Shown here: in pieces, positions 60,366-64,000 of the stretch
How positions within the stretch are numbered: the first letter of the stretch is position 1
How the letters are laid out: every line of letters starts with the position of its first letter
Source of the DNA: Chitinasiproducens palmae
Lineage (GTDB): Bacteria > Pseudomonadota > Gammaproteobacteria > Burkholderiales > Burkholderiaceae
DNA: 64,000 bases
Direction: 5' to 3'
Assembly: GCF_900095735.1 (NCBI RefSeq)
Contig: NZ_FNLO01000011.1
Location: 62,001 to 126,000, forward strand
Program-made: the position numbers and the translations under genes
The notes under the pieces: generated by a model
Database searches by the model: none
Told to the model about the DNA's origin: nothing
What the model saw: only the letters and a program-made list of their open reading frames with translations

Positions 60366-62690
60366 TCACGCGTGCGGTGCGCCGCGCGGCTGGCGGCGCA
60401 GCCAGATCGGCACGACCGCGGCCGCCAGCGGCCGGCTGATCAGATAGCCCTGCAGCGCATCGCAGCCGGCGCGTTGCAGCAACTGTTGCTGTTCCTCGGT
60501 CTCGACACCTTCCGCAGTGACTTCCATGCCGAGAATGTGGCTCAGCACGATCAGAGAACTGACGATGCGCGCGTCATCGTTGTCCGCGTGCATGTCCTTG
60601 ACGAACGAGCGGTCGATCTTCACGCGGTCGACCGGGAAACGCCTCAGGTAGGCCAGCGACGAGTAGCCGATGCCGAAATCGTCGAGCGCCACGGCGACAC
60701 CCAGCGCCTGCAACGCTTCAAAAGTCTGCCGCAGTGCTGGCGTTTCCTGCAGCAGCACGCTTTCGGTGATTTCGAGTTCCAGGCGCTGCGGCGGCAGGCC
60801 GGACTGTCGCAACGCGTCCTCGACGCGTGCGTACAGGTCGCCGGCATGGAACTGACGGGCCGACACGTTGACCGACACGCGCAGCGGTAGCGGCCAGCCC
60901 ATTGCTTCGCGACACGCCTGCTCGAGCACCCAGCCGCCCAGCTCGACGATCAGCCCCGTTTCCTCGGCCACCGGGATGAAATCGGCCGGCGAGATCATGC
61001 CGCGTTCCGGATCGAACCAGCGCAACAGCGCTTCGAACCCGATCGTCGAGCCGTCCAGTCCACTGATGACCGGCTGGAAATACAGCACGAAGCGTCGCTC
61101 GCGCAACGCCGCGCGCAGGCCGAGGTCCAACTGACGGCGCGCTGCGACGTGGTCGGCCATCATCCTGTCGAAGATGCGGAAATTGCCGGCGCCTTGATCC
61201 TTGGCCGCATACAGCGCGAGGTCCGCACCGCGCAGAACGGTGTCGATGTCCTTGCCGTCGTACGGCGCGCAGGCGATGCCGATACTCGCGCTGACGGAGA
61301 TCGGCACGTTGCCCAGTTCGATCGGGCGCTGCATTGCGGCCTGCAAGGTTTCGGCCAGCGCTTCGGCTTGCGACGGCCAGGCGCTCACCGGATGGAGAAT
61401 CGCGAATTCGTCGCCACCCAGCCGGCTCGCCAGTCGTTTGTCGGGCAGCACGTACTGCAACCGTTCGGCGACGATGCGCAGCAGACTGTCACCGGCAGAG
61501 TGGCCGTAGACGTCGTTGATCAGCTTGAATGCATCGAGATCGAAAAGGATGACGGCGACGGGCTGGGCCGCACTGGCGTTCAATGCCTGGGCGGCCTCCT
61601 CGTGGAACATCAGGCGGTTGGGCAAGCCGGTCAGGATGTCGTGACGCGCCGCGTGACTCGCCTGACGCGCGAAACGATGCTGGGTGCGCAGTTGCCGCAG
61701 ACTGAGCCACGCGCACACCGCGGCCGCCATCGACATCAGCAGCCCGCCGCCGCAGATGACGGCGACTTCGGGCCACCATGCCGCGTCGACACGCTCGATG
61801 CGATAGCTGACTGCGATGAACGCTGGAAAATGCGGCAGCGGGGCGCCCCAGAACAAGCGCTCCTGTCCGTCGATGACACTGCGCTTCTCGACTGGCGGCT
61901 GTCCCTCACGACGGAAATGGATCGCGGCGCTTTTGGCCCACGCGAACTTGGTGCCGACCCGCGCGCCGGCACGCGGGGATCGCGCGAGCAGTGTGCCGTC
62001 GTCGCACAGCAATGCGATGCTGCCGCCGGCGCCGATATCGACTCGCGCGAGGAAATCCTCGATGCTCTGCAGACGCACGGCGCCCAGCACGAAGCCGATG
62101 AGCTTGCCGTCGGGCGCGGTGAACCGGCGCGCGAGAAATACCATCGCACTGTTGGCGCGTCGGTCCGCGATCGGCGCGGTGAGAAAATGATCGAGCCGCG
62201 GATCGGCCGCGAGCGCGGTGTAGTAACTGGTTTCGGCGATGCTCGCGGCATCGTCGGCGGGCCAGGCTCGCGACGAATTCACCACGCGGCCGTCGTGGGT
62301 GACGAGCATGATGGCGTCGGCGTACGACAGGCCGGTGACGCGGTCGCGCAGCAACTCGTGCGCATCCCGGTCGCTCATCTGTTTGCGAAAGGCCTCGACA
62401 GTGGTGATGCCGCTGTCCCGCATCTTGTCGATCACGCCTTGCTGGACCGTCTCGACCGCTTGGAGCGCGCGATCCGTCTCCTGCGACAGGACCAGCGAGA
62501 GATTGCGCAATTGCTGGGTCGCGCTGACTACCGCCCGATCGCGCAGATCCATGCTCAGGAGCACCGAACTGGTCAGCACCGCCACGATGAAGGCACCGGC
62601 CGCGAACACGATGCCGCGTTCGAAAGCCGACAGACCGTCAGGCGTGCGGGGCAGATGCGCGGTCGTCTGAGCGGTCGAAGTGGCAGCCAT
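60366..62690 (-). CDS. Membrane GGDEF-EAL protein with periplasmic sensor domain
   Basis: Predicted c-di-GMP enzyme. 774 residues: membrane segment ~25-48, periplasmic CACHE-like sensor ~50-310 (AIMLVTHDGRVVNSSR; LIGFVLGAVRLQSIEDFL), second membrane segment ~315-335, GGDEF domain ~365-520 with intact RLGGDEFAIL and DLDAFKLINDVYGHSAGD, and EAL domain ~535-765 with IGFEALLRW, LELEITES, DDFGIGYSSLAYL, KIDRSFV and EGVET. Both active sites look intact; no RxxD inhibitory site was noted. Net direction of activity cannot be told from sequence. Confidence 0.93.
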   Translation of the reverse strand: MAATSTAQTTAHLPRTPDGLSAFERGIVFAAGAFIVAVLTSSVLLSMDLRDRAVVSATQQLRNLSLVLSQETDRALQAVETVQQGVIDKMRDSGITTVEAFRKQMSDRDAHELLRDRVTGLSYADAIMLVTHDGRVVNSSRAWPADDAASIAETSYYTALAADPRLDHFLTAPIADRRANSAMVFLARRFTAPDGKLIGFVLGAVRLQSIEDFLARVDIGAGGSIALLCDDGTLLARSPRAGARVGTKFAWAKSAAIHFRREGQPPVEKRSVIDGQERLFWGAPLPHFPAFIAVSYRIERVDAAWWPEVAVICGGGLLMSMAAAVCAWLSLRQLRTQHRFARQASHAARHDILTGLPNRLMFHEEAAQALNASAAQPVAVILFDLDAFKLINDVYGHSAGDSLLRIVAERLQYVLPDKRLASRLGGDEFAILHPVSAWPSQAEALAETLQAAMQRPIELGNVPISVSASIGIACAPYDGKDIDTVLRGADLALYAAKDQGAGNFRIFDRMMADHVAARRQLDLGLRAALRERRFVLYFQPVISGLDGSTIGFEALLRWFDPERGMISPADFIPVAEETGLIVELGGWVLEQACREAMGWPLPLRVSVNVSARQFHAGDLYARVEDALRQSGLPPQRLELEITESVLLQETPALRQTFEALQALGVAVALDDFGIGYSSLAYLRRFPVDRVKIDRSFVKDMHADNDDARIVSSLIVLSHILGMEVTAEGVETEEQQQLLQRAGCDALQGYLISRPLAAAVVPIWLRRQPRGAPHA

Positions 62691-62775
62691 GCGACGAAGG
62701 GTCCGGAAAGGCCGAGCGCAGCGGCGACCGGCATACCACTATCCAACGGGAGAGACGGGACGCGCGTGCGCTCGG

Positions 62776-63291
62776 CTAACGGACCTCGTCAGGGAGGACG
62801 ATCGCACTGCCGCTGCCGCGCGGCGCACCGTGCCGGCGTTGCCGTGCCTGGTCGGCCAGACGCAGGTAGCGTTCGGCGAGCTGGCGCAACTCTTCCTCAG
62901 TCGACTCTTCGATGCCGATCATCTCATTATCGGCACTGCGGTGCGAAGCCAGCAATTCATTCAGCTTCAGATGCAGTGCCACGCTGTCCTTGTTCTGACT
63001 TTGCTGGATCAGGAAAACCATCAGGAAGGTGATGATTGTGGTGCCGGTGTTGACCACCAACTGCCAGGCGTCCGAGTAATGGAAGATCGGTCCGGTGGCG
63101 ATCCACACGACGATGGCTACGACCGCGACGCAGAACGCGATCGGGGAGCCGGCAAAACGGGTGACGGCGCTGGCGAAATCATCGAACGCCCGCATCAAAG
63201 GATGCTCGGCGGCGAACGAGGGGCTCGACGTATCGGGAACGCCGTCGAGCTCGTCATGGCTCAAGAGAATGGTGCGTTTCCGCCTGCTCAT
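62776..63291 (-). CDS. Low-affinity iron permease family protein
   Basis: 171 residues from the ATG at 63291 (AGGAACC upstream); the frame extends to 63342. Family features: FDDFASAVTRFAGSPIAFCVAVVAIVVWIATGP, then NTGTTIITFLMVFLIQQSQNKDSVALHLKLNELL, as in the small bacterial relatives of fungal low-affinity iron permeases. Two membrane segments, cytoplasmic helical tail (EESTEEELRQLAERYLRLAD). Iron transport by bacterial members is not proven. Stands between the GGDEF-EAL gene and otnK. Confidence 0.88.
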   Translation of the reverse strand: MSRRKRTILLSHDELDGVPDTSSPSFAAEHPLMRAFDDFASAVTRFAGSPIAFCVAVVAIVVWIATGPIFHYSDAWQLVVNTGTTIITFLMVFLIQQSQNKDSVALHLKLNELLASHRSADNEMIGIEESTEEELRQLAERYLRLADQARQRRHGAPRGSGSAIVLPDEVR

Positions 63292-63433
63292 ATGGTTCCT
63301 CCGGAAGCCGTCGCGACGCCGGTGAACTTGACGCAGGGCCATGCGACGGCATCGCGCGCACGGCGATGTGGTCTACCCCTGCAAACGTCGTGCCGGTCCG
63401 CGACCGGCGACGGCAGACGGCTGTCGCGCCGCC

Positions 63434-64000
63434 TCAAGACGCTGCCGCGGCCTGGTCGAAGAAGCCGGGTTCGCCCATCTGCCCACCTTTCAGAACGATT
63501 TCGAGACCGTCCAGATGCGGCCGATCGGCGTGCAGCCGGCACATCGCGACGCCTGCGCCGACGCGTGCGACGTAGGACAAGCCCCACACGTCCAGGCGCT
63601 TCACCGCATAGCTCGACGTGTCGCCGCCGGCCACCACCACCCGCCGGACCGGCGCCAGCTCCAGCACCTGCGCGAGCAGGTCGGCACATGCCGGTGCGAG
63701 GCTTTCGGAGACTGTCGCGCCGCCGCTGCCTGGCCGTTCCGTGTAGGCCAGCACGGAACGGCCCGCGTCGAGTGCGCGTCCGATATGCGCCGCGCTCGTT
63801 TCGAGATAGGCGCGATCGCGGGTCATCGCGGCTGGCGACAATTCGATCTTCTCGTAATGCCGGGCCGCAGCGATCTGCTGCTCGGTGAGCGGCGACAGGC
63901 TGCCGGCCAGTGCGAACACGGGCAGCGTGCTTCGCGGCCGGATTGCGCCGGGCGGCGGTGCGTCGGGCTGGGCCGTTGCCGGCAGCGCGCCCCGCGCCTG
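63434..64000 (-). CDS. otnK: Four-carbon acid sugar kinase OtnK (5' part outside window)
   Basis: C-terminal part of a kinase of the OtnK/DUF1537 family, which phosphorylates 3-oxo-tetronates in catabolism of four-carbon acid sugars. About 188 codons are visible and the frame is open to the window edge. The nucleotide-binding C-domain signatures are FALAGSLSPLTEQQIAAA, VRRVVVAGGDTSSYAVKRL and LEIVLKGGQMGEPGFFDQA. The stretch just inside the edge is Pro/Ala-rich, probably the linker between the two domains. Intact as far as can be seen. Confidence 0.85.
   Translation of the reverse strand, partial: QARGALPATAQPDAPPPGAIRPRSTLPVFALAGSLSPLTEQQIAAARHYEKIELSPAAMTRDRAYLETSAAHIGRALDAGRSVLAYTERPGSGGATVSESLAPACADLLAQVLELAPVRRVVVAGGDTSSYAVKRLDVWGLSYVARVGAGVAMCRLHADRPHLDGLEIVLKGGQMGEPGFFDQAAAAS

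Overview
The window is high-GC chromosomal DNA that reads as core genome of a betaproteobacterium, most likely Burkholderiaceae (Burkholderia or a close relative). That placement is an inference from three things: the block order (mreBCD beside gatCAB-xth, metXW-ampG, hslVU-dksA, lpxL-metK, dapF-DUF484-xerC); the single-cysteine DksA; and an SAH riboswitch in front of ahcY. I see no rRNA, tRNA, CRISPR array, transposase or prophage.

Layout. 1-2.8 kb (minus): mreB, mreC and the start of mreD (cell shape). 3.2-7.4 kb (plus): gatC, gatA, gatB (tRNA-dependent amidotransferase) and xth. 7.5-15 kb (minus): an exported RcnB-like low-complexity protein, an M48-type protein with a broken HExxH motif, an AmpG-like permease, metW-metX, a HAD nucleotidase and argB. 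15.2-17.3 kb (plus): a RegB/RegA-type redox two-component pair. 17.5-26.3 kb (mostly minus): hslU-hslV behind a sigma-32-type promoter and a long leader hairpin, dksA, a His-rich CobW GTPase, xerC, DUF484, dapF and a lipid A acyltransferase, with one exported unknown on the plus strand. 26.5-33.2 kb: metK, a LysR regulator divergent from cidA-cidB, then an SAH riboswitch followed by ahcY, a small membrane protein and metF. 33.6-37.8 kb: dppBCD-dppF type peptide ABC transporter without a binding protein. 38.2-45.3 kb: TraB/GumN protein, 5-formyl-THF cyclo-ligase, Slt lytic transglycosylase, NDUFA9-like protein, GST and cca. 45.4-54 kb: DUF2905, MidA-like methyltransferase, pteridine reductase-like SDR, folB, ttcA, a secreted nuclease, a small unknown, glmU and glmS. 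54.3-64 kb: a deformylase paralogue lacking its metal ligands, OsmC, a CDF zinc exporter, a GntR regulator with operator divergent from lutABC, a GGDEF-EAL protein, an iron-permease-family protein and the 3' part of otnK.

Several genes form one metabolic theme. metX/metW make activated homoserine and start methionine synthesis, metK makes SAM, ahcY clears SAH, metF supplies methyl-THF, and fau and the folB/SDR pair feed the folate pool. The SAH riboswitch links ahcY, and by co-transcription probably metF and the small membrane protein, to SAH level. A second theme is the envelope: MreBCD, AmpG, Slt, GlmU/GlmS, LpxL and CidAB.

No wholly new multi-gene system stood out. The best leads are two conserved-looking enzyme homologues without catalytic or metal-binding residues (M48-like at 8.6 kb, deformylase-like at 54.3 kb), the hslVU leader, the unassigned membrane protein inside the SAH-controlled operon, and a possibly structured metK leader. 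Start sites were moved inward from the longest open frame wherever family alignment or a ribosome-binding site favoured it.
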